IMG/VR virus record: IMGVR_UViG_3300018420_000080
Span: 1 to 27,698 of that record
Source of the DNA: a virus
Length of the DNA stretch: 27,698 nucleotides
Reading direction: 5' to 3' (one strand)
Every line of letters starts with the position of its first letter. The stretch's first letter is position 1. The notes beneath the pieces are model-generated. The model had not been told where the DNA came from and ran no database searches. It was given only the letters and a program-made list of their open reading frames with translations. Shown piece after piece: positions 9,401 through 18,256 of this stretch. The position numbers and the translations under genes were made by a program.

Positions 9401-10185
9401 ACACGACCAACCTCCTCGTGGTCGGCAAAGAGCAGATACAGTTCATGTCGCACAGTATCGACGTGGACAACCGCACGGTCACGTTCACTGGACTGTTCCG
9501 TGGGAAGTTCGGAACTGAGTGGTACATGCGTAGGCACCAAGTCGGAGAACTGTGCGCGTACTACACGCCGCAGTCTTTCACGTGGACGGATATGACTACG
9601 TACCCAGGCCAACTCGAAGAGGTGTCGATTTCTTTGGCGTCGCCGACGATATCCTCCATACGGCGTACTGATCGGAGAGCATACTCGTCCCTCCGTGAGG
9701 AGTGGTACGGTGGTATTTTCGTCTACAAGGACCACCCTCTACGGGCTTTCTACAAGCACTGGCCGCGTGTCCCCTTCCGCAACACGCTGACGGACAGTTC
9801 GCAGATAGAAGGTATAATGCACGGAGAGATTCTGAGAATCTTCTTCTTGTCGAGTCAATTCGACAGGCAACAGTTCGAGACGGCATGGGAGGAGGGACCG
9901 GGGCATCCGTACTTCAAGTTAGCGATCCCATACTCCGACTACAAGCAGGGGTTCAGTTACGAGATAGACATGACCCTAGAGACAAGCACGCTGTACTCTC
10001 TGGGATACATCGACAACCCGAGCGTGCAGAGTTGGAAACTGATAGCGCCTATGTATATGGCCGTTGTTAAGGGTCTGAACTACAAGAGAGCGACTGGACA
10101 CTATCTGCCAGCAGGGACGCAGTTCAGAATCCAGAACGGCGCGTTCTACGATGTCAAATTCGGAGTAACACACAGTGTCTTCTGA
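6499..10185 (+). CDS. GTA megatron-type tail tip protein, paralogue 1 of 3
   Basis: This encodes 1228 aa from ATG 6499, 7 nt after the tape-measure stop; no good ribosome site is visible. Domains in order: a Cys-rich helical N-terminus (11 Cys in about 105 residues, ending ECFCTGLSGLTCTLC); a Gly/Asp linker; a core starting IPIVFGTVLLGANIIWI (GANIIWI near 152-158) with the VGICEG signature (176-181) and the segment YRGLAVVYIENYPITG; a propeller-like insertion about 277-610 (GEVLWQ, GSIIYSLRLEDG); a Phage-tail_3-like domain about 615-780 (ATRAGLDD ... ITVDGFAITDQ); and the megatron C-terminal signature GLFRGKFGTE (998-1007). In GTAs this protein sits at the tail tip below the hub and contacts the host. 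The C-terminal 150 residues are unlike anything I recognise. Confidence 0.8.
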   Translation: MAQFVCVQRKSGPYCSDKRLETTDPEKKDCIKRVMLECTSEVWQCRSDLLAAMPEFILFRHDSSSGGAKPMEPLDDLQCYTDACLDPLLECFCTGLSGLTCTLCDDNNGFDPGGDDDDPDVIYEDGGVVDYNPITFSDTSAYIPIVFGTVLLGANIIWISEPSYDDEERPTINFAVGICEGVVDRVTKMWIGADLVLDTTSTSAIISPLVAEYDFSVKTFSGSNTQKVAPEMLTSFGRNVGYRGLAVVYIENYPITGVENTMPEIRLEVSTGSSGGTVAWEDTTIVTDATATVVSPYSRRFVTSNATSIELRKETGEVLWQDTVDINTASIRLSPYDDLGYQEDAGTLVWRGGIDRNEKSSLMVGYVADEVGVGRIPDFLSDTRVIGTSDSNTLRVYAAKDNNAALSLISSNTNSSLTTYKFFDIVDIAEGAFEFAPTTRALGIGQESSGDLHLDWYDVKTAPLPSTLIDDGNWETFSLSLSAWGLTDTATLLNAAWLRQISSAVLFFDDAGTYKAVLVDTASPLTPTWVTTVPTSPTGKLNPRSFGEYFEYVAGSIIYSLRLEDGELKTVYDIAEDGAPAYGGMQYFDPHIRVLTYVSAFGKVTYSRPGRAVGEAVTLASIVRSLATRAGLDDTQYDVSNLESITVDGFAITDQASAAGAISQLSEFYHLGLVEASRGVRVIPLTAASSTVIDDDSHAQSFKSRRYTDRLDDINFVRVLYFDKNKEHAVSYQDVYRDIILGEEQGDIGNGITIDIKVFTDALTARLSAEMEMMKRLQNVREYQTILGPRYLAIEPLDFVTMSNGETARVEKFTVDSTLKSSFTAVKDDTSLYSEVPALSAIDFGTYSSTMPYSSKITNMPVVISTPPARDGHNGERVWIGQFNPETSTFGDGFAASPVYWNDPANGPRKRTAATQEAIIGTLVSGLDQFSTAQFSTDRTNEVVIKFAKDIPVGTFSDATYDELLADYTTNLLVVGKEQIQFMSHSIDVDNRTVTFTGLFRGKFGTEWYMRRHQVGELCAYYTPQSFTWTDMTTYPGQLEEVSISLASPTISSIRRTDRRAYSSLREEWYGGIFVYKDHPLRAFYKHWPRVPFRNTLTDSSQIEGIMHGEILRIFFLSSQFDRQQFETAWEEGPGHPYFKLAIPYSDYKQGFSYEIDMTLETSTLYSLGYIDNPSVQSWKLIAPMYMAVVKGLNYKRATGHYLPAGTQFRIQNGAFYDVKFGVTHSVF

Positions 10186-13100
10186 AGAACAGTGCAAGGT
10201 GCCTGGGGATAGCTGCTCTCGCGGCGGTACAGGTCCGACTTGTTCGCAGAACCCAGAGATCGGGGCTGCCAACAAGAAGGAATGTCTTGAGGAGGCCAAG
10301 GAGTACTGCGAAGAGGCCCTTAAGAAGTGCATCGAAGAGTGCGACAAAGAGAAGGAGGAGGGACTCGCCACCGGCATGGACGGGCAGACCTCGCTCATCG
10401 ACGGTATATTTACGCCCAGCGAAGCTTACGAGAACTCTGATTCGATCCAGCGGACTAACATCTACGGATACGGCGATAGTTCCTACTTCAGAGGACCCAC
10501 ACCAGACGGTAACCGCGACTTCCACAACATTCTGGCAGACCATACCCTCTGCATGCGGGACTGCTACTATCAGGCCGCTTCTGATTGCAGTACGGTTCAG
10601 TGCTACTGTAACTCTCTCAAGTGTGACGTTGACAGTGGGCCACCAGGAGGAGACGGTGGGAGGGGAGAAGACGAGTTCGACCGTGTGTACAAGACAGATC
10701 GTCTTGGCGAGGTCGAGTTCAGCACGAACTCCCAATACGGGGGCCTGATAGAGTTGGTATACACCCGCGCCTACATGCCGGGTAACATCATCTGGATAAG
10801 TGACGTATACCCGGATAGGAAGGAAACCACTTACTCTACCACTGACCCTGAGACGAAGACGATAACGATACGGACAGCGGTCAGCATCAGCAATAAGGTA
10901 GCGATGCACATCGGACTTTGCGCTGGTGAGATTTCTGACATCATGTCAATCCGCGTTGACGGCTCTTTGCTTTATGACCGGAACGACCCATCCTACGCCG
11001 CGTTCGAGGACACCTTCGAACTCATGCGCGGAGCGAGAACGCAGAAAGCGCGTCAAGCGATTGCCGAGGAGTTCGGTTTCGGACGGGCTCCGGCCTTCCG
11101 TGGGCTCAGTTATCTTGTTTTGGGGGATTTCGAACTCAGCGGGTTTACGCAGTTTCCGAAGTTCTCCATAGAAGTAGTCAAGAGCGCGAAGAGAGAAACC
11201 GCTAACTTCGACGGAGCTGCCATCCCCGGTAAGGATTCTGCTATCGTTTGGACCGTCTCGCCGGAAGCTAAACGGGCATATGCGGAATCCTCTGGCGGAG
11301 TTATGTGCCTGGACACGGACAGTCTCACACAGGTGTGGGACAAGCCGGTGGCGAATCCGATTGAGGTTACACCTCTAGGCCGTGTCGTCACCTACGACGG
11401 CGTGAATATAGGTGTTTACGACTCAGCGTTTGAGCAGACTTACGGCAGTTATCTGGCGTCGCTGCCGATATCTCAGAGTTTCATGTTCCGTACGCCGGAT
11501 ATGACAGGGAATTCGTCCCTGACTCTTATAACGCAGTCTGGTGATGGAAACGCCATAGCTGAAGAGATAGGAGAGGTGATTCCGCAATTCCCTGCCGACA
11601 GCGTGTCGATACGAGAATTGAGCGGACTCGATACCGACGTTCACGATGTCGCGGTAGAATCGTACAATTATACGGCACAAGCGGCAGGTATCTCGGCCTT
11701 CCAGCGCTCCATATACCTACTCCGTGTCCACGCTGGAACGTTCGACACAATCCGCGTGAGGGAGCTTAGACTCATCGGAGCCGCTTCAGACTTCCTACTT
11801 GAGAACGAAGAGTGGTATGAATATGACCTACCGTTGTTGACATTCAACAACTCTCACTCCCTAGTCTTGCTTGGGGCGATTCCGCACGCCAGCGGAGGGT
11901 TCGTCGTGTTCACTGTGGACAACGCTGGCTACCGAGCCGTATATTGGAAGAACGATGCAGTACAGTGGTCGGAGACGATCACCGCCGCTCCGGGGTTTGG
12001 TAAGTACGCACCAGTTGACGTGCCGGTATCCAACTATTTCTTCTACATCTACGGTTCTACGGTGTATAGGCTCAACGTCAACACCGGAGAGCAGGCTGCG
12101 TGGCCGCTGACTAGCATACCCGCGTCACTAGACGGTAAGCAATTCTACTTCTCGAAGGCGAAGACGATCTTCTACGAGAGCGCTGGTGGAAAACTATCCA
12201 AAATCGTCCTAGAACAGTTCTCCACGACCAACGAGACGGTTGGAGATGTCGCGCGTGACCTCACAGCTCGTCTCGGGCTGTCCGTGACTGATTTCGACTA
12301 CACTGACATCGACACGATAGAGGTAACAGGCTTTCGATCTGGAAGTTATCAGACAGCCGCAGAGATCATGCAGGCCCTCGCTGACATCTACCAATTCACC
12401 TTCTCGGCGAATGAGCGGATCAGCTTCTCTGCCCTGTCAACTGACACCGCTATAATCATTGACGCGAATGACGTGCTAACCGAGTCTCCGTTGTCCAGAA
12501 CTTCGGTCAATAAAGAGGATAGAACGGTCCGCGTATCCTACTTCAGCGTCCCGTTGTTCGGGGAGATCGTGGACCAGACTTTCACGTTCGACCACACGGC
12601 TGAAAGAACGCTATTCGGCGCAGACGCCACCTACAGTTGGCCCGTCCTTGAGACAGACCTGTTCATGCGACAGTTGGCGGAAAGACTGGCCTACAAGGGT
12701 GAACAGACAAGTCGCGGACAGACGCTAACACTCCCCCCTCGATATCTCAGTTTGACGCCGGGGGACACGCTAGTTATGGACCCGATCAACCGCGCACACA
12801 GAGTAACTGTTGGGGCAGACCTTACAATTGAGCTTGAGATCGAAGAGGATGATCCCTCCAAGTACAGCGAAGAAGTGCCCTTGTCGGCACAGGAGGTGAT
12901 CAGCCGTAGAAGGTCCATAGATGAGACGACGTTGACACTGGGAGGCCCTATGGCTGTCTCCACTAGGGGAATATTCCCCGTGCGAGTACAGTCCTCCTGC
13001 GTCTACGCTGGCGTCTCCAACATCGACGAAGCCTATGACGCGCCCACCACGATAGCGCCAACGAATTCGATGATCGACTACGTGCCGTCTGGTCCCGTAC

Positions 13101-14083
13101 TGAAGACCTATAACTCGATGATGTGGGGCAGACTCTCGGCGCTTCCTGCCACGCACCCAACGGCGCGGTTCAAAACATTTGTGGACGATTCATTAAAGAT
13201 CGTGTTCGCAGATCAGGAAATGGCTGACCGCGTGTTGCAGAAGGTTAGCCACTATGGTAAAGTCCCAGATCGGCGCACAGTCGATCCTTACTACAACACG
13301 CTCGTCGTCGGTAAGGAAATCATCCAGTACGGCTACGCTGTTGGACAGGTGGGCGTGTCTAAGGAGGTGACGTTCAATAACTTGATCAGGAACCTGCACC
13401 TGACAGAGCAGTTCGCGGATCAGCATGTCATCGGGGAAGTGTGCGTTGTAGTCGATCCCGCGACGTGTGCTGACTATGAGGTCTCTGCGGAGAATCTTGG
13501 ACAGACGTTTAAGCTATTCACATATGCTAGAGGGACGGACCGTCGCCGCTTCGACGCATACGTTGAAGAGGACGTGCTCCTACCGATTGATCCAGGATAC
13601 GTTATGCGCCTGGATCGCCTGTCGGCCTTTACGGTCAATGCCTCATTCGGGGCGCGGGATACGCTGGTTTACTTCCGCATGCGCAATGGTCGGAACAGCG
13701 GCTTCGATGTGGACAGCGCCGATCAGGGACTATCAACGTACGACATGCTCGGGAACAAGAGTATATATCTCCTCCGCGCCGACTACGACGAGGCGCTGTT
13801 CGACGCCGAGCGCTACGGAACGTCAAGAGACTATATCTTCGCAAGATCGGACCCAATATTCGTCAGACAGGATGTCGGGTCCAGAGAACGTTACTACCTA
13901 ACCTCTGGATGGGAGTTCACTTATGGTTCGCCAACAACGTATGAAGTCATCTGGGATGACCTCACAGAGCCTCTTGTCGTCGTACTGATCACCACAAACG
14001 AGTACGGCGAGACTCGCGCCGTATATAAATTCCCCCCAGGGGATTACACTGACCGCCCAACGAGAGGGCTGAGAGTACTATGA
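10175..14083 (+). CDS. GTA megatron-type tail tip protein, paralogue 2 of 3
   Basis: This encodes 1302 aa from GTG 10175, overlapping the previous gene by 11 nt, with GGAG at 10162-10165. It has the same architecture as its neighbours. The Cys-rich N-terminus has 13 Cys, including a helical KKECLEEAKEYCEEALKKC run and QCYCNSLKC, and is followed by a Gly/Asp-rich linker. The core has GNIIWI at 203-208 and IGLCAGE at 246-252. The propeller-like insertion (about 345-685) includes VYRLNVNTGEQAAWPL. A Phage-tail_3-like region starts near 690 (ARDLTARLGLSVTDFDYTDI). The C-terminal signature is degenerate: LIRNLHLTE (1070-1078) lacks the RG..GT seen in the other two. It is probably a tail tip subunit assembling with the flanking paralogues. 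Confidence 0.78.
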   Translation: MSSEEQCKVPGDSCSRGGTGPTCSQNPEIGAANKKECLEEAKEYCEEALKKCIEECDKEKEEGLATGMDGQTSLIDGIFTPSEAYENSDSIQRTNIYGYGDSSYFRGPTPDGNRDFHNILADHTLCMRDCYYQAASDCSTVQCYCNSLKCDVDSGPPGGDGGRGEDEFDRVYKTDRLGEVEFSTNSQYGGLIELVYTRAYMPGNIIWISDVYPDRKETTYSTTDPETKTITIRTAVSISNKVAMHIGLCAGEISDIMSIRVDGSLLYDRNDPSYAAFEDTFELMRGARTQKARQAIAEEFGFGRAPAFRGLSYLVLGDFELSGFTQFPKFSIEVVKSAKRETANFDGAAIPGKDSAIVWTVSPEAKRAYAESSGGVMCLDTDSLTQVWDKPVANPIEVTPLGRVVTYDGVNIGVYDSAFEQTYGSYLASLPISQSFMFRTPDMTGNSSLTLITQSGDGNAIAEEIGEVIPQFPADSVSIRELSGLDTDVHDVAVESYNYTAQAAGISAFQRSIYLLRVHAGTFDTIRVRELRLIGAASDFLLENEEWYEYDLPLLTFNNSHSLVLLGAIPHASGGFVVFTVDNAGYRAVYWKNDAVQWSETITAAPGFGKYAPVDVPVSNYFFYIYGSTVYRLNVNTGEQAAWPLTSIPASLDGKQFYFSKAKTIFYESAGGKLSKIVLEQFSTTNETVGDVARDLTARLGLSVTDFDYTDIDTIEVTGFRSGSYQTAAEIMQALADIYQFTFSANERISFSALSTDTAIIIDANDVLTESPLSRTSVNKEDRTVRVSYFSVPLFGEIVDQTFTFDHTAERTLFGADATYSWPVLETDLFMRQLAERLAYKGEQTSRGQTLTLPPRYLSLTPGDTLVMDPINRAHRVTVGADLTIELEIEEDDPSKYSEEVPLSAQEVISRRRSIDETTLTLGGPMAVSTRGIFPVRVQSSCVYAGVSNIDEAYDAPTTIAPTNSMIDYVPSGPVLKTYNSMMWGRLSALPATHPTARFKTFVDDSLKIVFADQEMADRVLQKVSHYGKVPDRRTVDPYYNTLVVGKEIIQYGYAVGQVGVSKEVTFNNLIRNLHLTEQFADQHVIGEVCVVVDPATCADYEVSAENLGQTFKLFTYARGTDRRRFDAYVEEDVLLPIDPGYVMRLDRLSAFTVNASFGARDTLVYFRMRNGRNSGFDVDSADQGLSTYDMLGNKSIYLLRADYDEALFDAERYGTSRDYIFARSDPIFVRQDVGSRERYYLTSGWEFTYGSPTTYEVIWDDLTEPLVVVLITTNEYGETRAVYKFPPGDYTDRPTRGLRVL

Positions 14084-17000
14084 GCAGGTTTGGCGAGACA
14101 GGGACAGAGAACTACGGCTACGGGCCGAAGCTCACTTCTGACGCTATGGGTATCAAAGGGGAAAGCTCCAACGTGCTGGAGTGGACCACTGACGCGCAAG
14201 AGATGGTGGAAAAGCTGTTCGCTGGAACGGAGTCGGACGGTAAGGGCAAGTACGCAGAGCACTGCGAGGACCTTAAGGGGGAGATCAAGGGGCACGGCCC
14301 TGAATGTTCGCCTATACCTGAGGTAGGTCAAAGTGATCTGACGGAGTGCTTCTACGTCAACACTCTCGACTGTATCGAAGGGTGGCGTACGGGAGTGTTC
14401 GATAGCACCCGCCGATTCATCGACATCTACATCCAGAACTCTGAACTTCGTCGCGATTACGACAGCGGATTCCCTCGCTACGGAAACGACGAGGGGGGTA
14501 GTTACTACGGAAAAACACAGTCTCTCGAACCAGAGCGAGAGGTGTACGATGACATCAAGGATCAGTTCGAGGCGTGCCTTGAAGACATCGTGAATATATG
14601 CGAATGCAAGCATTGTCAGTCGGGAACCCTCGGTGAGGACGACGAAGATGATGATGACGGTGGGGATGATGACGAGGACGATGACATCGATGTACCTGGG
14701 CTGACCCCCAACTACGAAGATTTAGAAACATCGTCGTCGTTCAACATCATCCCGCGCGTTTGGGGCCGCTACGTCGTTGGCGGAAACATCATATGGATAG
14801 GTAATCAGCGGAACATCCTCAGCAGCGTAACATACGAACTTCCTACAGGTCGTAAGACGGCTGAGACCTACAACAACTATATCGACATGCTCGTCGGCCT
14901 CTGCGTCGGGGAGATGGACGGTATCGTTCGCGTGTGGCTGGGCGATTACCTGCTCTATAACGATTTGCTGTTCCTCGAAGCCATCGGAGAATCCACAGAC
15001 GACTTCAGCAGCGCCGCTGCGGCGAATAACTCATTCGACTTGTCCGCACTTGAGGCAGACAAACCCATTATCAGGTTCTTCCGAGGATCAGCCGCCCAGC
15101 ACGTCTACTCGGCAGCGGCAGAAGAGAACGGGTTTGGTCGAGTGCCTGCCTACAGGAATCTTTGCTATCTTCGCCTTGATAATATCAACCTAAATTACTT
15201 CGACGGAAAGTTCCCGGATTTGCGCATAGAGGTGGCCTCCCTTTTGGAGAACGACTACAGGTATCTCGAAAGCGACAACGCCTACACTATCGATGAAGAG
15301 CGCTTGGCCGTCGAGCCGCGAACGGGACAGATGTTCGTTACCGAGGGAGGTGACGTAACTGTCTTTGACTGGGACACGATGGAGGAGCGCTGGGGTGTCC
15401 CGTATGCTCCATCGACCGACCACTTCGTGGCGCTGGAATCTGGGTATCCGCTGCACTTCCTCCCGTTCGCTACTCACTACGAAGAGGCACGTGTATACGA
15501 TCAGACATTCGTGTCTCGTATCATAGACAACGATGAGAATCCCACAGGAGATAAGGTAGGAATCTCCGCTCACAGCGGCAAGCCGCTATTCGTGGCAACA
15601 CGGAGATTCAGCGTCGAGGACGCCAAGGGGTATGATCGCGTCTACTACACGACGGAGGCTGATTACGTTAAGTATATCGACTATGACTACACGGACGAGA
15701 CGCTGACTCCAAACGACGATTTTGAGTATCCGCGCCAGTACGTCGGCACAGGAGATGTCGTCGAGAATGCGATGTATCACAGCGCGGATGGCTCGTACTA
15801 TATCCAGTTTCGCGTTGACGCCGCTTCCGCCACGGCGCTCGACATCTGCAAGTTCAAGGTGGCAGGGGACGATGGCTCATTCCTCAGCGAGTTGACTGGT
15901 GCCGAGTTCTCGCTGACAAGCGTTCCTTCCACCGATATATGGGGAGCGGATACTACAGGTATCAAGATCATTCAGGCGGTGAACGTCGCCAGCGACAACA
16001 CGATATTGTTGTTCATTCGTCAGGAAACGTCGGGTGTGTACCGTCTGACGAAGATTGATCCATCGGACATGTCTGTCGTGTGGAACTCCACCATACCCTA
16101 CGCGATAGATACGTGGGGTAAGTTCGGCAACCCGGTGGCTTCGCGTTCCGCTTCGAATACGTTGTATTTCCTGACCGTTAGCGGAGTCGTCCTATACGTC
16201 GATCTGTCTGATGGAGTCGTGTACGAAGAAGGGTCGCTAAGCTACTTCGGCTGGCCGTCTTATGCTTCGGGCGGAGCGCAGTATTACGACGGGCGGACTC
16301 GTTCGCTTACATATGTGACGACAGCGAACACTATCGCGCGTATATTCTTCAACCGCGTGAATCCTCTACGTATTCCGCTGAACACCATCATCGACGATAT
16401 CGCAGGAGCTTCCCCCCTTACGGCGGATATCGTGGATGGGCGTGCACTGAGCGCAGTAACCGTTGCTGGCTACGCTATTACCGAATCGACATCTGTCAGT
16501 AAGTTCCTGACAGAAGTCATCGACTTCTACCAACTAGCGGTTTTTGATGATGGTTCAGAGATAGTACTAGCGCCTAAGTCTGACCTCCCGTCCGTGGTGT
16601 CGCTGGACCCGTCCATGGACATCATTGCTGACACTATAAATAGAGGATCGCTGAACCAGGGGGCTCTCCCTGATTCTATCCGAGTGGCGTTCGTGACGAT
16701 AGACTCCACAGGGCTCGTCCAGCAGGTCCAGGAACTATCAGTTCGCGGGGAGGATGAAGAAGATGTATATCAAGCAACCAAAGTCAGCGAATACGATCTA
16801 CGCGTAAACGAGGACCCGGCCATTATGCGCCTTTACGCGGAACAGGCGCTCATTGCTTCGCGGTCGGAGAAGACGACAATGGGTGCCGCGCTCATGCCTC
16901 GGAAGATAGGAGTCACTACACAAGACCAAGTATCGCTGTATGGCGTGACATACCGCGTGACTGGGACGTTCTTGTCTCCAGACAACATGACGGAGATCAC

Positions 17001-18231
17001 TGCGGCCAAGTTCTCGGTGGACGACTTCGCCACACAGGTGTCCATTTCAAGCGCTACCGTGCACAACGCTGTAGCCACGAACAGAGTCATTCGGTCCGGT
17101 GTTTACCGCCCTGTGGCTTTGTTCACTAATGCGCTATCAAACGATGCTGCGCTGCGCTCTACGAGCGGAAGGCAGATAGCGTACGTTGCGGTGGAAGCTG
17201 GCACAGCGGATATCCCATCAACACGCGTCCAGGTGCGGGTCCAGGAGCACCAAGGAGTTGTCCCTGACAGACTCGACGCGGAGTACGCCTACTACTATTA
17301 CACTGTACCTTCTTCCAATCTCTACACGTCGGCGTCGATCAACAAGGCGGCACACTTCGGCGTCACGTTGAACAGTCCGCATGGTCACAGCGAGCGGCAG
17401 ACCCCGTGGACCTCTAACGAAGATGACTATGTTGTCGTACAGTTTGCTAGAGACGATACGATAGATTACATCCAGACATTGAACAGCTATGATTATCCTA
17501 GCTACGAAGTTCTGGAGACGGAGACGGAAAACCTTCTCATCATCGGACGAGAGTACATCAAGTTCGGTAAATACACCGTTGGCGCGAATAGGGAAGTACT
17601 GTTCGAGAACCTGATTCGTGGATACCTTGGAACGTCTTCGTACATGGCACACGAAGACGGTGAGCGCGCATACCTGTATAGTGCCGACACGATCAAGGAG
17701 ATCAGCCTGGAGTCTCACTACACCAAGCGCGGTGCCAGGGCTAAGGTGTTCGTGGCGCAGACGGCTCCAGCAGGGACTCTGCCGCAGTATTTCTACCCGG
17801 AGGCGGACGCCGGGTCAGCGCGTCCGTGGCCTCCAGTTCTTGCTGAAGTCGTCGCCATCGACGGAGACGAGTCTCGCCTTACTGTTCGTGTCAACCGGCA
17901 GCATCCGCTGTTCTTCGACGTACTCGGTGTAGGCGGGGATATTGCGGACATCTGGGGATCAGACGAATATTACATAAAGGAAGTAAGTTCTTCTGACTTC
18001 ACCTGGGACGACGATCAGTACGCGGTGAACCTAGCCGGGTGGCAGCTATTAACTCTAGAAGACGACGGAGGACCCTTCCTGGACTTCGAGGTAGAGATGG
18101 CCTCGCAGCACACGAGAGCGTACGTCTTGGTCTCTCACGTTGCCAGAGACGGCAAAGGGGAGCCGGTAACCGGGCACCCGCTTAGAATCCGCATCGCTGG
18201 TGGACTCACTGACACCTACAACACGGCTTGA
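14080..18231 (+). CDS. GTA megatron-type tail tip protein, paralogue 3 of 3
   Basis: This encodes 1383 aa from ATG 14080 in an ATGA overlap with the previous stop. The N-terminus (about 1-180) has 8 Cys, ending ICECKHC, and is followed by a strongly acidic D/E/G tract at about 185-207. The core shows GNIIWI at 235-240 and VGLCVGE at 272-278, then GFGRVPAYRNLCYLRLDNIN. A propeller-like insertion spans about 395-765, and a Phage-tail_3-like domain begins near 767 (ALSAVTVAGYAITESTS). The C-terminal signature is LIRGYLGTS (1178-1186). The tail ends with beta-rich sequence I do not recognise. This is the longest of the three; its stop overlaps a promoter for the next operon. Homology within the trio is clear; the division of labour is inference. 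Confidence 0.8.
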   Translation: MSRFGETGTENYGYGPKLTSDAMGIKGESSNVLEWTTDAQEMVEKLFAGTESDGKGKYAEHCEDLKGEIKGHGPECSPIPEVGQSDLTECFYVNTLDCIEGWRTGVFDSTRRFIDIYIQNSELRRDYDSGFPRYGNDEGGSYYGKTQSLEPEREVYDDIKDQFEACLEDIVNICECKHCQSGTLGEDDEDDDDGGDDDEDDDIDVPGLTPNYEDLETSSSFNIIPRVWGRYVVGGNIIWIGNQRNILSSVTYELPTGRKTAETYNNYIDMLVGLCVGEMDGIVRVWLGDYLLYNDLLFLEAIGESTDDFSSAAAANNSFDLSALEADKPIIRFFRGSAAQHVYSAAAEENGFGRVPAYRNLCYLRLDNINLNYFDGKFPDLRIEVASLLENDYRYLESDNAYTIDEERLAVEPRTGQMFVTEGGDVTVFDWDTMEERWGVPYAPSTDHFVALESGYPLHFLPFATHYEEARVYDQTFVSRIIDNDENPTGDKVGISAHSGKPLFVATRRFSVEDAKGYDRVYYTTEADYVKYIDYDYTDETLTPNDDFEYPRQYVGTGDVVENAMYHSADGSYYIQFRVDAASATALDICKFKVAGDDGSFLSELTGAEFSLTSVPSTDIWGADTTGIKIIQAVNVASDNTILLFIRQETSGVYRLTKIDPSDMSVVWNSTIPYAIDTWGKFGNPVASRSASNTLYFLTVSGVVLYVDLSDGVVYEEGSLSYFGWPSYASGGAQYYDGRTRSLTYVTTANTIARIFFNRVNPLRIPLNTIIDDIAGASPLTADIVDGRALSAVTVAGYAITESTSVSKFLTEVIDFYQLAVFDDGSEIVLAPKSDLPSVVSLDPSMDIIADTINRGSLNQGALPDSIRVAFVTIDSTGLVQQVQELSVRGEDEEDVYQATKVSEYDLRVNEDPAIMRLYAEQALIASRSEKTTMGAALMPRKIGVTTQDQVSLYGVTYRVTGTFLSPDNMTEITAAKFSVDDFATQVSISSATVHNAVATNRVIRSGVYRPVALFTNALSNDAALRSTSGRQIAYVAVEAGTADIPSTRVQVRVQEHQGVVPDRLDAEYAYYYYTVPSSNLYTSASINKAAHFGVTLNSPHGHSERQTPWTSNEDDYVVVQFARDDTIDYIQTLNSYDYPSYEVLETETENLLIIGREYIKFGKYTVGANREVLFENLIRGYLGTSSYMAHEDGERAYLYSADTIKEISLESHYTKRGARAKVFVAQTAPAGTLPQYFYPEADAGSARPWPPVLAEVVAIDGDESRLTVRVNRQHPLFFDVLGVGGDIADIWGSDEYYIKEVSSSDFTWDDDQYAVNLAGWQLLTLEDDGGPFLDFEVEMASQHTRAYVLVSHVARDGKGEPVTGHPLRIRIAGGLTDTYNTA

Positions 18232-18256
18232 CAGGTTAACCTTAACTCCTTATATT
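18228..18256 (+). promoter_or_regulatory. Sigma70-type promoter upstream of the distal tail operon
   Basis: TTGACA (18228-18233) is separated by exactly 17 nt from TATATT (18251-18256). That is a perfect -35 and a 5-of-6 -10 at ideal spacing. The -35 overlaps the TGA stop (18229-18231) of the third megatron. The spacer holds the palindrome GGTTAACC (18234-18241), part of the recurring TTAACC element, so a repressor or activator could act there. Transcription would start about 25 nt before the DUF2460 start codon. Confidence 0.6.

Noticed and set aside
10154-10909. Long minus-strand open frame (251 codons)
   Set aside because: It lies entirely opposite megatron coding sequence, has no recognisable domain or ribosome site, and all confirmed genes are on the + strand. 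The same applies to the other minus-strand frames, such as those within 9265-9735 and 17218-17718.
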